Assembly (NCBI RefSeq): GCF_019799965.1
Contig: NZ_JABGCJ010000007.1
Coordinates: forward strand, 186,001-250,000
Reading direction: 5' to 3'
Source: Modestobacter italicus
GTDB lineage: Bacteria > Actinomycetota > Actinomycetes > Mycobacteriales > Geodermatophilaceae
DNA length: 64,000 bases
The notes under the pieces are model-generated. The model was not told the origin of the DNA. It did no database searches and was given only the letters and a program-made list of their open reading frames with translations. Numbering within the stretch: the first letter of the stretch is position 1; every line of letters begins with the position of its first letter. A program made the position numbers and the translations under genes. Below, in pieces: positions 40,601 to 49,960 of the stretch.

Positions 40601-40644
40601 TCCGGCGCCTGAGCACCCCACGACCCGCAGGAAGGGGCCACCGC

Positions 40645-43167
40645 GTGCCTCCCCACGACGAGACCGCCCGCGTCACCCCCGGTGGCGGCTCGGTCCGCCG
40701 TCCACCCCCGGCCCGGGCACGGGCAGCGGGTGGCAGTTCCGCCGGCGCCCGCCGTCCGGCGGTCAGCGGCCGTGCCCGCACCACGTCCTCGTCCTCGGGC
40801 GGCGCCTCGGGTGGTGCTCGTCCGGCCGCCCGCTCCGGTGGCGGTGGCGGGCGTCCGCCGGTCAAGCCGCCGACGGGCGGGCGTCGTCCCGGTGGCAGCG
40901 GCAGCGGCCGGCCGCCGGGCGGGGGCAAGAAGAAGCGGAGCGCGAAGCAGAAGCGGCGGCGCGTGCTCAAGGTCCTCGCCGGGACCTTCGTCAGCCTGCT
41001 GGTGCTGCTCGGGGTCTTCGTCGGCGTGGTCTACGCCACGACCGAGGTGCCCTCGCCGGACTCGATCGCCAACGAGCAGACGACGGTCGTCTACTACGCC
41101 GACGGCGTGACCGAGATGGCCCGGCTCAACGACGGCGAGAACCGCACCGAGGTCTCGCTGGAGCAGATCTCCGAGCCGGCCCGCAACGCGGTGCTGGCGG
41201 CGGAGAACCGGGCGTTCTACTCCGACCCGGGCATCTCTTTCACCGGCATCGTGCGCGCGGCGTGGAACAACCTCACCGGTGGTTCCACCCAGGGTGGCTC
41301 GACGATCACCCAGCAGTACGTGAAGAACGCCTTCCTCAGCTCCGACCAGACCTTCAGCCGAAAGTTCAAGGAGCTCTTCCTCGCGGTCAAGCTGGACAAC
41401 GAGTACTCGAAGGACGAGATCCTCCAGAACTACCTGAACACCATCTACTTCGGCCGCAGCGCCTACGGCATCGAGGCGGCGGCGAACACCTACTTCGGCG
41501 TGCCGGCCGCGCAGCTCACCCCCGAGCAGGGCGCCGTGCTCGCCGTGCTGATCCGCAACCCGGCGGCCAACGACCCGGAGAGCAACCCGGAGGGTGCGCA
41601 GAAGCGCTGGGGCCTGGTGCTGGACGCGATGGTGGAGCAGGGCTGGCTGGACTCCGCCGCCCGCGACGCGGCGGTCTTCCCGCCGGTGCTGCCGAGGACC
41701 GGCAGCGGTGCCGGCATCCCGGCCGGCCCGGAAGGCCTCATCGTCCGGCAGGTCATCGCCGAGCTGAGGAAGTCGCCGTTCAGCTACGACGACGACGACA
41801 TCTACACCGGCGGCCTGCGGATCACCACGACCGTGGACAAGGCCAAGCAGGACGCCGCGGTCGCCGCGGTGAACGACGTGATGGCCGGTGAGCCGCAGAA
41901 CCTGCAGGAGGCGCTGGTCGCCATCGACCCGAAGACCGGCGGGGTCATGGCCTACTACGGCAACGCGCAGGCAAGCAGCGACGACCCGGCAGTCGACACC
42001 ACCGACTACGCCCAGGCGCTCAAGCAGCCCGGGTCGTCGTTCAAGCCCTACACGCTGGCCACCGCGCTGATGAACGGCTACAGCGTGGACACCCGCCGGG
42101 ACGGCACCTCGCCGCAGGAGTTCGAGGACCGGCCCGGGCTGCCGGTGGTCAACTCCGGGAACGCGCAGTGCGCCAACTGCACGCTCAAGGAGGCCATGAC
42201 GAAGTCGCTGAACACCACGTACTACGGCCTGGCCTACGAGGTGGGCCCCGAGCTGGTCGCCGACACCGCCCGTCAGGCGATCGGTCTGCCGGAGGTGTGG
42301 GACCAGGAGCGGAACGACCCGACCGTGCCGGAGGGGCTGACCGGCAAGCCCACGCTGGCCAGCGCCGAGACCGGCGTGACCGGTGGCTCGATCGGCATCG
42401 GCGAGTACGAGGTCCGGCCGATCCAGCAGGCCGCCGGCTTCGCCACCTTCGCCGCAGGCGGCGTCCGGCACAACACCCACTTCGTCGCCTCGGTGGCCGG
42501 CAGCGACGGCAACGTCCTGGGCACCGGCTCCACCGCGTCCGAGCAGGCGATCCCGGCCGACGTGGCCAGCGACGTGACCTTCGCGCTGGAGGACGTTGCC
42601 GAGTCATCGAAGCTGCCGCTGGACGGCGACCGGCCGGTGGCGGCGAAGACCGGCACCCAGGGCGCGAACCGGACCGACAACTCCGATGCCTGGATGGTCG
42701 GCTACACGCCGTCGATCTCCACCGCTGTGTGGATCGGCACCCGCGGCACCGAGGCCATCGAGAACGCCTCGGGCCGGATCATCTACGGCTCCGGGCTGCC
42801 CGGGGAGATCTGGCAGCAGTTCATGGACACCGTGCTCGAGGGCACCCCGGAGGAGCCGCTCCCGTCCAAGGCGCTGATCAAGGGCGACCCGGACAAGAGC
42901 ATCCCGGAGCCGACGACGGAGGCTCCCGCGTCGACCAGCGAAGCACGGGCGACCGCAACGACCGTGGACGACGGTGGCGCCGAGGCGCGAGCGCGGGAGC
43001 GGGCCCGGCAGGAGGCCGAACGGGCTGCGCAGCTGGCTGAGGAGGCCCGTAGGTCGGCGGCCGCCGAGGCGAGCAGGTCGTCCGCGGCGAACCAGAGCTC
43101 GACGCCTCCTGCCGCCCCGACCTGTGGTGTCGACGGGTTGCCGGCCTGCTCTGTCCCGACAGGCTGA
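40645..43167 (+). CDS. ponA: bifunctional penicillin-binding protein 1 (PonA)
   Basis: An 840-aa class A PBP, with glycosyltransferase and transpeptidase activity in peptidoglycan synthesis. Layout: basic, Gly/Ser/Pro-rich cytoplasmic tail (1-105), transmembrane helix (about 108-135), GT51 domain with AAENRAFYSDPG, GGSTITQQYVKNAF and EYSKDEILQNYLNTIYFGR, transpeptidase with SxxK (PGSSFKPYT), the SLNTTYYG (SxN-type) and KTGTQ motifs, then an Ala/Arg/Glu-rich C-terminal extension. Starts with GTG and a spaced GGAAGGGG. Position between padR-ino1 and rpsF matches ponA1 of mycobacteria. Confidence 0.95.
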   Translation: MPPHDETARVTPGGGSVRRPPPARARAAGGSSAGARRPAVSGRARTTSSSSGGASGGARPAARSGGGGGRPPVKPPTGGRRPGGSGSGRPPGGGKKKRSAKQKRRRVLKVLAGTFVSLLVLLGVFVGVVYATTEVPSPDSIANEQTTVVYYADGVTEMARLNDGENRTEVSLEQISEPARNAVLAAENRAFYSDPGISFTGIVRAAWNNLTGGSTQGGSTITQQYVKNAFLSSDQTFSRKFKELFLAVKLDNEYSKDEILQNYLNTIYFGRSAYGIEAAANTYFGVPAAQLTPEQGAVLAVLIRNPAANDPESNPEGAQKRWGLVLDAMVEQGWLDSAARDAAVFPPVLPRTGSGAGIPAGPEGLIVRQVIAELRKSPFSYDDDDIYTGGLRITTTVDKAKQDAAVAAVNDVMAGEPQNLQEALVAIDPKTGGVMAYYGNAQASSDDPAVDTTDYAQALKQPGSSFKPYTLATALMNGYSVDTRRDGTSPQEFEDRPGLPVVNSGNAQCANCTLKEAMTKSLNTTYYGLAYEVGPELVADTARQAIGLPEVWDQERNDPTVPEGLTGKPTLASAETGVTGGSIGIGEYEVRPIQQAAGFATFAAGGVRHNTHFVASVAGSDGNVLGTGSTASEQAIPADVASDVTFALEDVAESSKLPLDGDRPVAAKTGTQGANRTDNSDAWMVGYTPSISTAVWIGTRGTEAIENASGRIIYGSGLPGEIWQQFMDTVLEGTPEEPLPSKALIKGDPDKSIPEPTTEAPASTSEARATATTVDDGGAEARARERARQEAERAAQLAEEARRSAAAEASRSSAANQSSTPPAAPTCGVDGLPACSVPTG

Positions 43168-43188
43168 TCCGGCGGGCAGACTGACCGC

Positions 43189-44748
43189 GTGACCGCACCA
43201 TCGACGGGCCCGTCCTCCGATCTCCCGGAGGGCGGGCCCGCGGTGTCTGCACGGCCGGTCCCGCCGGTGCCGCGGGTCGCTGCGCCGCCGTGGCCGGACC
43301 GCGTCGTCCCGAGCTGGACCGATCCGGTCGTCACCCAGGCGAGCGAGGCCGTCGGCGGCCCGTGGGGCCGGCACGCGGTGACCGGGCGGGCGCTGTTCTG
43401 GACGCCGCTGCGGGTGTGCCTGCTCTTCACCGTCGCGGTGCTCGCCCTGGCCTGGGCGAAGCAGGCGCCGTGCGCGGACGGCAACTGGACGGGCAGCAAG
43501 CAGTACACCCACCTCTGCTACAACGACGCCGTCCCGCTGTTCGGCATCCACGGGCTGGACGAGGGCGCCGTGCCCTACCTGGACTCCGCCGTCGAGTACC
43601 CGGTGCTCACCGGCGGCCTGATGCAGCTGGCCGCGGTGATCGCCCGCGGCTGGGACGACCTGGTCGCTGGCCTCGGCCCGCTGCCGGAGGCCACCCCGGT
43701 GCTGAGCTTCTACGTGGTGACCTGCCTGCTGCTCTCCGCGCTCGCGCTGCTGGTCACCCGCGGCGTCCTGGGGCTGGCCGGCCGGCGCCCCTGGGACGCG
43801 GCGATGGTGGCCCTCTCCCCGCTGCTCCTCGTGCACGCCTTCACCAACTGGGACCTGCTGGCCGTGGCGCTGACCACGCTGGGCATGTGGGCGTGGGCCC
43901 GGCGGCACCCGGTGCTCGCGGGAGTGCTGGTCGGGCTCGGGGTGGCCGCCAAGCTCTACCCGGTGATCGTGCTGGGCGTGCTGTTCGTGCTGTGCCTGCG
44001 GGCCGGGCAGCTGCGGCCCTGGCTGTCGACGACGGTCGCCGCAGGCCTGGCCTGGCTGGCGGTGAACCTGCCGATCGCGGTGCTGGCACCGGAGAACTGG
44101 GCTCGCTTCTTCACCTTCAGCGACGTCCGCCCGGCCAACCCGGAGAGCATCTGGGCGATCGCCCTGCACTCCTTCCCCGAGTTCCTCGACGGCCCGCTCG
44201 CCGAGGGGGAGGCGCCCTCGGTGCTGAACGCGACCGTGGCGGTGCTGCTGCTGCTGTGCGCGGCCGGGGTGGCCTGGCTGGCGCTGGCGGCCCCGCTCCG
44301 CCCCCGGCTCCCGCAGCTGGCGTTCCTGCTGGTCGCGGCCTTCCTGCTGCTGAACAAGGTGTGGAGCCCGCAGTACTCGCTGTGGCTGTTGCCGCTGGCG
44401 GTGCTGGCCCGGCCGCGGTGGCGTTCGCTGCTGCTGTGGCAGGCCACCGAGGCGCTGGTCTGGGCGACGACGCTGCTCTACTACCTGGGCGCGGACAACC
44501 GCGGCATCGGCGTCGAGTGGTTCTACCTGTCGGTCGTCGTCCGGGACGTCGTCGTCGTCGCCCTGATGGCCCTGGTGGTCCGGGAGGTCTGGCAGCCCGA
44601 CGCCGACCTGGTGCGCCGCAGCTGGCCCGGCACCGACGACCCCGCCGGCGGGGTGCTCGACGGCGCCCCCGACCGGTGGGTGCTGCCGCGGCGCCTCACC
44701 CTGCGGCGCTCCGCGCCGCACCGCGGCCCGTTGCCGTCCCCCAGCTGA
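43189..44748 (+). CDS. GT87-like polytopic membrane glycosyltransferase
   Basis: A 519-aa membrane protein with about 10-11 hydrophobic segments after a 65-residue Pro-rich N-terminus. The first extracellular loop includes YLDSAVEYPVLTGGLMQLAA, with the acidic and EYPV residues typical of GT87 (DUF2029) mannosyltransferase-like enzymes that use lipid-phospho sugars. The middle TMs (LVGLGVAAKLYPVIVLGVLF) also match. Specific substrate unknown. It follows ponA by 21 nt and corresponds in position to mycobacterial Rv0051. A CAGACT hexamer 6 nt before the GTG could be a weak leaderless promoter. Confidence 0.85.
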   Translation: MTAPSTGPSSDLPEGGPAVSARPVPPVPRVAAPPWPDRVVPSWTDPVVTQASEAVGGPWGRHAVTGRALFWTPLRVCLLFTVAVLALAWAKQAPCADGNWTGSKQYTHLCYNDAVPLFGIHGLDEGAVPYLDSAVEYPVLTGGLMQLAAVIARGWDDLVAGLGPLPEATPVLSFYVVTCLLLSALALLVTRGVLGLAGRRPWDAAMVALSPLLLVHAFTNWDLLAVALTTLGMWAWARRHPVLAGVLVGLGVAAKLYPVIVLGVLFVLCLRAGQLRPWLSTTVAAGLAWLAVNLPIAVLAPENWARFFTFSDVRPANPESIWAIALHSFPEFLDGPLAEGEAPSVLNATVAVLLLLCAAGVAWLALAAPLRPRLPQLAFLLVAAFLLLNKVWSPQYSLWLLPLAVLARPRWRSLLLWQATEALVWATTLLYYLGADNRGIGVEWFYLSVVVRDVVVVALMALVVREVWQPDADLVRRSWPGTDDPAGGVLDGAPDRWVLPRRLTLRRSAPHRGPLPSPS

Positions 44749-44760
44749 GCGGAGCCGCTC
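44747..44760. terminator. small hairpin between convergent genes
   Basis: GAGCGG-AG-CCGCTC is a perfect 6-bp stem at the GT87-like stop, before the convergent endonuclease IV-like gene. Weak; no U-tract. Confidence 0.4.
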
Positions 44761-44782
44761 GATCGTCGGAGCCGCCGGTCCC

Positions 44783-45595
44783 TCAGGACAGAGCTGCCCG
44801 CAGCAGCGCGATCTCCTCGGCGTGCGCCGCCCGGTCGCCGGGGGTCTCCAGGACGACGGGGGCGCCGGCGGTTCGGGCCACCTCGACCAGCAGCTCCGTC
44901 GGGATCTCCCCGGCGACGAGCGGGGCGTGCCGGTCCCGCGCGGACCCGGCCGGGTCGCGGCTGTTGTTCAGGTGCACCAGGTCGATCCGCCCGGTGATCG
45001 CCCGGACGTCGTCCACCACCCGTGCCAGGTCCCAGCCGGCCGCCCAGGCGTGGCAGGTGTCCAGCACGAAGCCGGCGCCGAACTCGCCCACGGCCTCCCA
45101 CAGCCGGGCGAGGGCGCCGAGCTCGCGGGCCATCGCGTGGTCGCCACCGGCGGTGTTCTCGATCAGCACCGGGACGCCGAACCCGCCCTCGTCGGCCTGC
45201 CGGGCGAAGGTCTTGCGCCAGTTGTCGACCCCGGCCGCCGGGTCGTCCTTCGCCAGCACGTGCCCGCCGTGCACCACCATGCCGCGGGCGCCGATCGCCG
45301 CGGAGGCCTGCGCGTGCTGGCCGAGCAGCTTGCGGCTGGGGATGCGGATCCGGTTGTTGGTGGAGGCGACGTTGAGCACGTACGGCGCGTGCACGAACAC
45401 GGCCACGTCGGAGGCGAGCAGCGGCTCGGCGTCCGGCCGCGGCGCGGGCGCCTTCCAGCCCTGGGGGTCGGCGAGGAACACCTGGACGGCGTCGGCGTCC
45501 AGCTCCGCCGCGCGGGCCAGCGGGCCGCCGTCGTCGAGCTCACCCGCCTCGGTCAGCCCTGGTCCGACGTGCACGCCGATCAGCTGTTCGGTCAC
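44783..45595 (-). CDS. nfo: endonuclease IV-like TIM barrel protein
   Basis: A 270-aa AP endonuclease 2 / xylose isomerase-like TIM barrel, resembling deoxyribonuclease IV (Nfo). Metal-ligand regions are visible: [49 protein letters not shown] and [21 protein letters not shown], with a final Glu in VVLETPG. A role in base excision repair is likely. The GTG at 45595 lies 6 nt after TACGCT (45602-45607), so a leaderless mRNA is likely. It is convergent with the GT87-like gene and divergent from rpsF. Confidence 0.88.
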   Translation of the reverse strand: MTEQLIGVHVGPGLTEAGELDDGGPLARAAELDADAVQVFLADPQGWKAPAPRPDAEPLLASDVAVFVHAPYVLNVASTNNRIRIPSRKLLGQHAQASAAIGARGMVVHGGHVLAKDDPAAGVDNWRKTFARQADEGGFGVPVLIENTAGGDHAMARELGALARLWEAVGEFGAGFVLDTCHAWAAGWDLARVVDDVRAITGRIDLVHLNNSRDPAGSARDRHAPLVAGEIPTELLVEVARTAGAPVVLETPGDRAAHAEEIALLRAALS

Positions 45596-45765
45596 CCGGG
45601 GAGCGTAGATCGCCGGTCCGACGCATACGTCCTGTCAAGGGCGCTGGTAGCCTGTCCGGTGCGCGTCCTCTCCTGCTCCCTGCAGGTCCGGGCGCGCGAC
45701 GCGTGTACGACCCTCCTGCTGCAGATGTACTGCGGCCGCCGAGACCAGAGGAGGTGGGGTTCTCC

Positions 45766-46053
45766 GTGCGTCACTACGAACTGATGATCATCCTCGATCC
45801 CGAGCTCGAGGAGCGGACCATCGCTCCCAGCCTGGACCGATTCCTGACCGTCGTCACCAACTCCGGTGGCACCGTCAAGACCGAGATCTGGGGCCGCCGT
45901 CGGCTGGCCTACGAGATCAACAAGAACGCCGAGGGCATCTACGCCATCGTCGACATCCAGGCCGAGCCGGCCGCCGTCGCCGAGCTGGACCGTCAGCTGA
46001 ACCTCAACGAGTCCATCCTGCGCACCAAGCTGATGCGGCCCGAGGTCCACTGA
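45766..46053 (+). CDS. rpsF: 30S ribosomal protein S6
   Basis: A 95-aa small-subunit protein. [20 protein letters not shown] and [21 protein letters not shown] are family motifs. The GTG at 45766 gives the usual MRHYELM start; AGGAGG lies about 11 nt upstream, a little long. First gene of the rpsF-ssb-rpsR-rplI operon, with ssb 2 nt downstream. Confidence 0.95.
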   Translation: MRHYELMIILDPELEERTIAPSLDRFLTVVTNSGGTVKTEIWGRRRLAYEINKNAEGIYAIVDIQAEPAAVAELDRQLNLNESILRTKLMRPEVH

Positions 46054-46055
46054 CC

Positions 46056-46553
46056 ATGGCCGGCGAGACCGTCATCACCGTCATCGGGAACCTGACGGCC
46101 GACCCGGAGCTGCGGTTCACCCCGTCCGGCGCCGCCGTCGCCAACTTCACCGTCGCCTCGACCCCCCGCACCTTCGACCGTCAGTCGCAGGAGTGGAAGG
46201 ACGGCGAGGCGCTGTTCCTCCGGTGCAACGTCTGGCGTCAGGCGGCGGAGAACGTCGCCGAGTCGCTCACCCGCGGTTCGCGGGTCATCGTCTCGGGCCG
46301 GCTGAAGCAGCGTTCCTTCGACACGAAGGAAGGCGAGAAGCGCACCGTCATCGAGCTGGAGGTCGACGAGATCGGCCCCTCCCTGCGGTACGCCACCGCC
46401 AAGGTCACCCGCGCTGCACGCAGCGACGGTGGCGGCGGCGGGTTCGGCGGCGGCGGCAACAGCGGTGGCGGTGGCGGCGGCGGCTTCTCCGGTGGCGGAG
46501 CCAGCGACCCCTGGTCGACCCCGCCGGCGTCCTCCGACGAACCCCCTTTCTGA
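46056..46553 (+). CDS. ssb: single-stranded DNA-binding protein
   Basis: A 165-aa SSB with an N-terminal OB fold (about 1-110: [55 protein letters not shown]). A Gly-rich linker (about 125-148) follows, then the acidic C-terminal tip DEPPF that recruits partner proteins. It is co-transcribed with rpsF and rpsR, the conserved order. Confidence 0.97.
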   Translation: MAGETVITVIGNLTADPELRFTPSGAAVANFTVASTPRTFDRQSQEWKDGEALFLRCNVWRQAAENVAESLTRGSRVIVSGRLKQRSFDTKEGEKRTVIELEVDEIGPSLRYATAKVTRAARSDGGGGGFGGGGNSGGGGGGGFSGGGASDPWSTPPASSDEPPF

Positions 46554-46588
46554 TCTCCCCGTACTGATCTCTCCCTGGAGAACCCCAA

Positions 46589-46825
46589 GTGCCCAAGCCT
46601 CCCCCCCGCAAGGTCAAGAAGAAGGTCTGCCAGTTCTGCAAGGACAAGGCGACCTACATCGACTACAAGGACACGACCCTGCTGCGGAAGTTCATCTCCG
46701 ACCGCGGCAAGATCCGTGCCCGCCGCGTCAGCGGCAACTGCAGCCAGCACCAGCGTGACGTCGCCGTGGCCGTGAAGAACAGCCGCGAGATGGCCCTGCT
46801 GCCCTACACCTCCACGGCGCGCTGA
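46589..46825 (+). CDS. rpsR: 30S ribosomal protein S18
   Basis: A 78-aa S18. VCQFCKDKA carries a CxxC pair, and [25 protein letters not shown] contains a further Cys and His, so this is the zinc-binding (C+) type. GTG start with GGAG upstream. The stop is 2 nt before the rplI start. Confidence 0.96.
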   Translation: MPKPPPRKVKKKVCQFCKDKATYIDYKDTTLLRKFISDRGKIRARRVSGNCSQHQRDVAVAVKNSREMALLPYTSTAR

Positions 46826-46827
46826 TC

Positions 46828-47283
46828 ATGAGCACCATGAAGCTGATCCTGACGCAGGAGGTCACCGGTCTCGGTTCCTCCGGCGACACCGTCGAGGTCA
46901 AGGGCGGGTACGCCCGCAACTACCTCCTGCCCCGTGGGCTGGCCATGCTGGCCACCCGTGGTGCCGAGAAGCAGGTGCAGAGCCTGCGCCGGGCCCGCGC
47001 GGCCCGCGACGTGCGCACGCTCGAGGAGGCCCAGGCGGTCGCCGGTCAGCTCTCCGGGCTGACCGTCACCCTCCCGGCCCGCTCGGGCGACGGTGGCCGG
47101 CTGTTCGGCCGGATCACCACCGCCGACGTGGCCGCCGCGGTCTCCGCTGCCGGTGGCCCGGAGCTGGACCGCCGCCGCATCGAGCTGCCCAGCAGCATCA
47201 AGAGCGTCGGCACCCACACCGTCACGGTGCGGGTCCACCCGGAGGTCACCGTCCCGGTGACCCTGGACGTCGTCGCAGGCTGA
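46828..47283 (+). CDS. rplI: 50S ribosomal protein L9
   Basis: A 151-aa L9. The N-terminal domain MKLILTQEVTGLGSSGDTVEVKGGYARNYLLPRGLA is diagnostic; a helical linker and a C-terminal domain (LFGRITTADVAAAV) follow. The ATG at 46828 adds MST before the usual MKLIL; the ATG at 46837 is an alternative. It ends the ribosomal operon, followed by two hairpins. Confidence 0.96.
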   Translation: MSTMKLILTQEVTGLGSSGDTVEVKGGYARNYLLPRGLAMLATRGAEKQVQSLRRARAARDVRTLEEAQAVAGQLSGLTVTLPARSGDGGRLFGRITTADVAAAVSAAGGPELDRRRIELPSSIKSVGTHTVTVRVHPEVTVPVTLDVVAG

Positions 47284-48007
47284 TCGAGGCGCCCCCTGAG
47301 GGGCGTGCACTGCCCACGAGGGGCGTCGGACTCCGGTCCGGCGCCCCTCGTGGCGTTCCCGGGGCGGAACGGCTGAGCTGCCGCCCACCGTTCTCCACAG
47401 CGCCACCCCCAGCGGGGTCCCCGGACAGTGCTCCGGCTCCCCCAGGGGACGTCCGAGCGGTCTGGCGGGCCGCACTGACCGGGCGCCGGTGTCGACACGG
47501 CGGCGCGTCCGCCCGTGGACGGCAGGTGAACCCCACGGACGCCGGGGGTGCCGTCCGCGCGGCGGTCGGGCGGCGGCCGGTGTGGTCCGCGGCACCCTCG
47601 GGGGGCCCTCGGTTACGCGTGTGACCAGCGGGGATCCCGCGACACGCCCGGGGTGTGGCGAGTCCGGCGAGTTGCGGGATTTCTTCCGTCCACACCCTGG
47701 GAAGAGCCGGTGTGCAGGTGACGGGCGGGTGGCGGCGACACGACGACCACGGGTCCCCCGCGGTCTCCACACGGTGACCGCCTCCATCCACCGACTTGTC
47801 CACAAGTTGTGCAGAAGGGCGTGCACAGCGGTGTTGGACGTGGGCCCTGCCCGGTTCCTAACGTTCCCCCAGCCACCGCCGGGCGCGAACTGTCGGCGCC
47901 CGGTGGTAGCTGTTGTGCGAACAGCTGTTCGAGCTGTGGGAACGAGTGGGACGCGTCGCGCGGGGGCCTCCGGCCCCGGGGCGCGACGGGACGAGGGGGA
48001 TACCAGC
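47284..48007. promoter_or_regulatory. rplI-dnaB intergenic region with DnaA boxes
   Basis: Gene-free, 724 nt. Hairpins close the rplI transcript: 47290-47305 (6-bp stem) and 47314-47353 (12-bp outer arms 47314-47325 / 47342-47353). DnaA-box-like 9-mers follow: TTCTCCACA at 47391-47399, CCGTCCACA at 47686-47694, GTCTCCACA at 47763-47771, and a perfect TTGTCCACA at 47796-47804. Open frames in this stretch lack coding character. The boxes suggest DnaA control of dnaB or a DnaA-titrating segment. Confidence 0.65.
47314..47353 (+). terminator. hairpin after rplI
   Basis: CCACGAGGGGCG (47314-47325) pairs with CGCCCCTCGTGG (47342-47353); the intervening bases can partly continue the stem (CGGAC/GTCCG). 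It lies 31 nt past the rplI stop. Confidence 0.8.
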
Positions 48008-49378
48008 GTGGCGGTCGTCGACGACATCAGCAGGCCGAGGGCCACGGCTCCGGAGTACGACCGGCAGCCCCCGCAGGACGTCGCCGCGGAGCAGTCGGTG
48101 CTCGGCGGGATGCTGATGAGCAAGGACGCGATCGCCGACGTCGTCGAGGTCCTGGCGGGCCCGGACTTCTACCGCCCGGCGCACCAGATCGTCTTCGACG
48201 TGATCCTCGACCTGTACGGCCGGGGCGAGCCCGCCGACGCGATCACCGTCGCCGCGGAGCTCAACCGCACCGACCAGCTGTCCAAGATGGGCGGCGCGGT
48301 CTACCTGCACACGCTGATCGCCTCGACGCCGACCGCGGCGAACGCCGGCTACTACGCCGCGATCGTCGCCGAGCAGGCCGTCCTGCGGCGTCTGGTGGAG
48401 GCCGGCACCCGCGTCGTCCAGCTGGGCTACGGCGCGGCCGGCGGCAAGGGCGACGTCGACGACATCGTCGACCGCGCCCAGCAGGAGATCTACGACGTCA
48501 CCGAGAAGCGGATGAGCGAGGACTACTCGCGCCTCGAGGACGTCCTGCAGCCCACCATGGACGAGCTGGACGCCATTGCGTCACGGGGTGGGACCGCCCG
48601 CGGCGTGCCCACCGGGATCCGCGACCTCGACGAGCTGACCAACGGCCTGCAGGCCGGTCAGATGGTCGTCATCGCCGCCCGACCCGGTGTCGGCAAGAGC
48701 ACGCTGGGGCTGGACATCGCCCGCTCCGCGACGGTCAAGCACCACCTGCCCGCAGCGATCTTCTCCCTCGAGATGAGCAAGCACGAGATCACCATGCGTC
48801 TGCTGTCGGCCGAGGCGAAGGTGCCGCTGCACCACATGCGCGCCGGCACCCTCTCCGACGAGGACTGGTCGAAGCTGGCCCGCCGGATGGGCGAGATCGC
48901 CGACGCCCCGCTCTACATCGACGACTCCCCGAACATGACGATGATGGAGATCCGGGCCAAGGCCCGGCGCCTGAAGCAGCGCAACGACCTCAAGCTCATC
49001 GTCATCGACTACCTCCAGCTGATGACCTCGGGCAAGAAGGTGGAGAGCCGCCAGCAGGAGGTCTCGGAGTTCTCCCGTGCGCTCAAGCTGCTGGCCAAGG
49101 AGCTGGAGCTGCCGGTGATCGCGATGAGCCAGCTGAACCGTGGCTCCGAGCAGCGTCAGGACAAGAAGCCGATGCTCTCCGACCTGCGTGAGTCCGGCTC
49201 GATCGAGCAGGACGCCGACATGGTGATGATGATCCACCGCGAGGACATGTACGAGAAGGAGTCCCCGCGGGCGGGCGAGGCCGACATCATGCTGGTCAAG
49301 CACCGCAACGGCCCGACCGCGAACGTGACGGTCGCCTTCCAGGGTCACTACTCGCGCTTCGTCGACATGGCGAACTGA
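48008..49378 (+). CDS. dnaB: replicative DNA helicase DnaB
   Basis: A 456-aa hexameric helicase that unwinds DNA at the fork. The N-terminal domain (PPQDVAAEQSVLGGMLMSKDAI) and RecA-like domain with Walker A AARPGVGKST, Walker B LIVIDYLQLM and SQLNRGSEQRQDKKPMLSDLRESGSIEQDADMV are intact. There is no intein, unlike several mycobacterial dnaB genes. The GTG at 48008 gives the conserved start after a GAGGGGGA stretch. DciA at 8307 is its likely loader. Confidence 0.96.
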   Translation: MAVVDDISRPRATAPEYDRQPPQDVAAEQSVLGGMLMSKDAIADVVEVLAGPDFYRPAHQIVFDVILDLYGRGEPADAITVAAELNRTDQLSKMGGAVYLHTLIASTPTAANAGYYAAIVAEQAVLRRLVEAGTRVVQLGYGAAGGKGDVDDIVDRAQQEIYDVTEKRMSEDYSRLEDVLQPTMDELDAIASRGGTARGVPTGIRDLDELTNGLQAGQMVVIAARPGVGKSTLGLDIARSATVKHHLPAAIFSLEMSKHEITMRLLSAEAKVPLHHMRAGTLSDEDWSKLARRMGEIADAPLYIDDSPNMTMMEIRAKARRLKQRNDLKLIVIDYLQLMTSGKKVESRQQEVSEFSRALKLLAKELELPVIAMSQLNRGSEQRQDKKPMLSDLRESGSIEQDADMVMMIHREDMYEKESPRAGEADIMLVKHRNGPTANVTVAFQGHYSRFVDMAN

Positions 49379-49395
49379 TCGAGGCGGCCCTGGTC

Positions 49396-49871
49396 GTGGC
49401 CGGCGGCGGCGCCGCGGTGACCACCCAGGTCGTCACCGCGTCCGCCGAGCCGGTCGTCGTCGAGAGCGACACCGCCGAGCCGACCACGGTCGAGCCCGCC
49501 CCCGGGTCGACCGACGTGGTTGAGCCGACCGAGGTCGAGCCCGCCCCCGAGCCGATCGAGGTCACCGAGCCGACGGCGGACCCGTCCACCGAGCCCGCGC
49601 CGACCGAGACCCGTCAGCCCCCGAGGTGCCGACCGCGGCCGAGCACGGCCAGACCGTCTCGTTTGTGGCCCGGTCCAGCTTCGCCACGGGGCGGGAGCAC
49701 GGTGAGGCCGTCTCCTCGGCGGCCCGCGACAAGGCCGGGGCCGGCGCACAGGTCCCGGACGCCGAGGCCGCGCCCGAGGTCGTCGACGCTCCGCCCGCTG
49801 GTGGCCCGGCGGCAGCCGACGCCGCCCACCGAGGCGGTAACGGCAACGGCAACGGTGGCGGACTGGGTTGA
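49396..49871 (+). pseudogene. frame-shifted Glu/Pro-rich protein with EHGxxVSxxAR repeats
   Basis: Two overlapping frames look like one gene broken by a 1-nt shift in a C5 run near 49619-49623. The first frame gives Glu/Pro/Thr-rich repeats (EPTTVEPAP, EPTEVEPAPEP). The second continues with EHGQTVSFVARSS and EHGEAVSSAARDK, two copies of an EHGxxVSxxAR unit, then an acidic Ala/Pro-rich part and a GNGNGNGGG end. One more C would restore one open frame of about 158 codons. I do not know the function. Start (GTG at 49396) is a guess; a sequencing error is possible. Confidence 0.5.
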
Positions 49872-49960
49872 GCCGCAGCTCTCACCCCTGAGCGACACGT
49901 CACCCGCACCGCGATCGGGTCCGAGGATCGGGCCCGGTCGCGGCCTAGCGTCGGCAGGCG

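Noticed and set aside
40262-40612. A normal gene in the padR-ponA gap
   Set aside because: No single frame spans the DUF5318-like fragments; it is listed as a pseudogene.
47489-48007. Upstream extension of dnaB from an earlier in-frame start
   Set aside because: It would add about 170 residues of Arg/Gly-rich sequence not found in DnaB and overlap the DnaA-box region.
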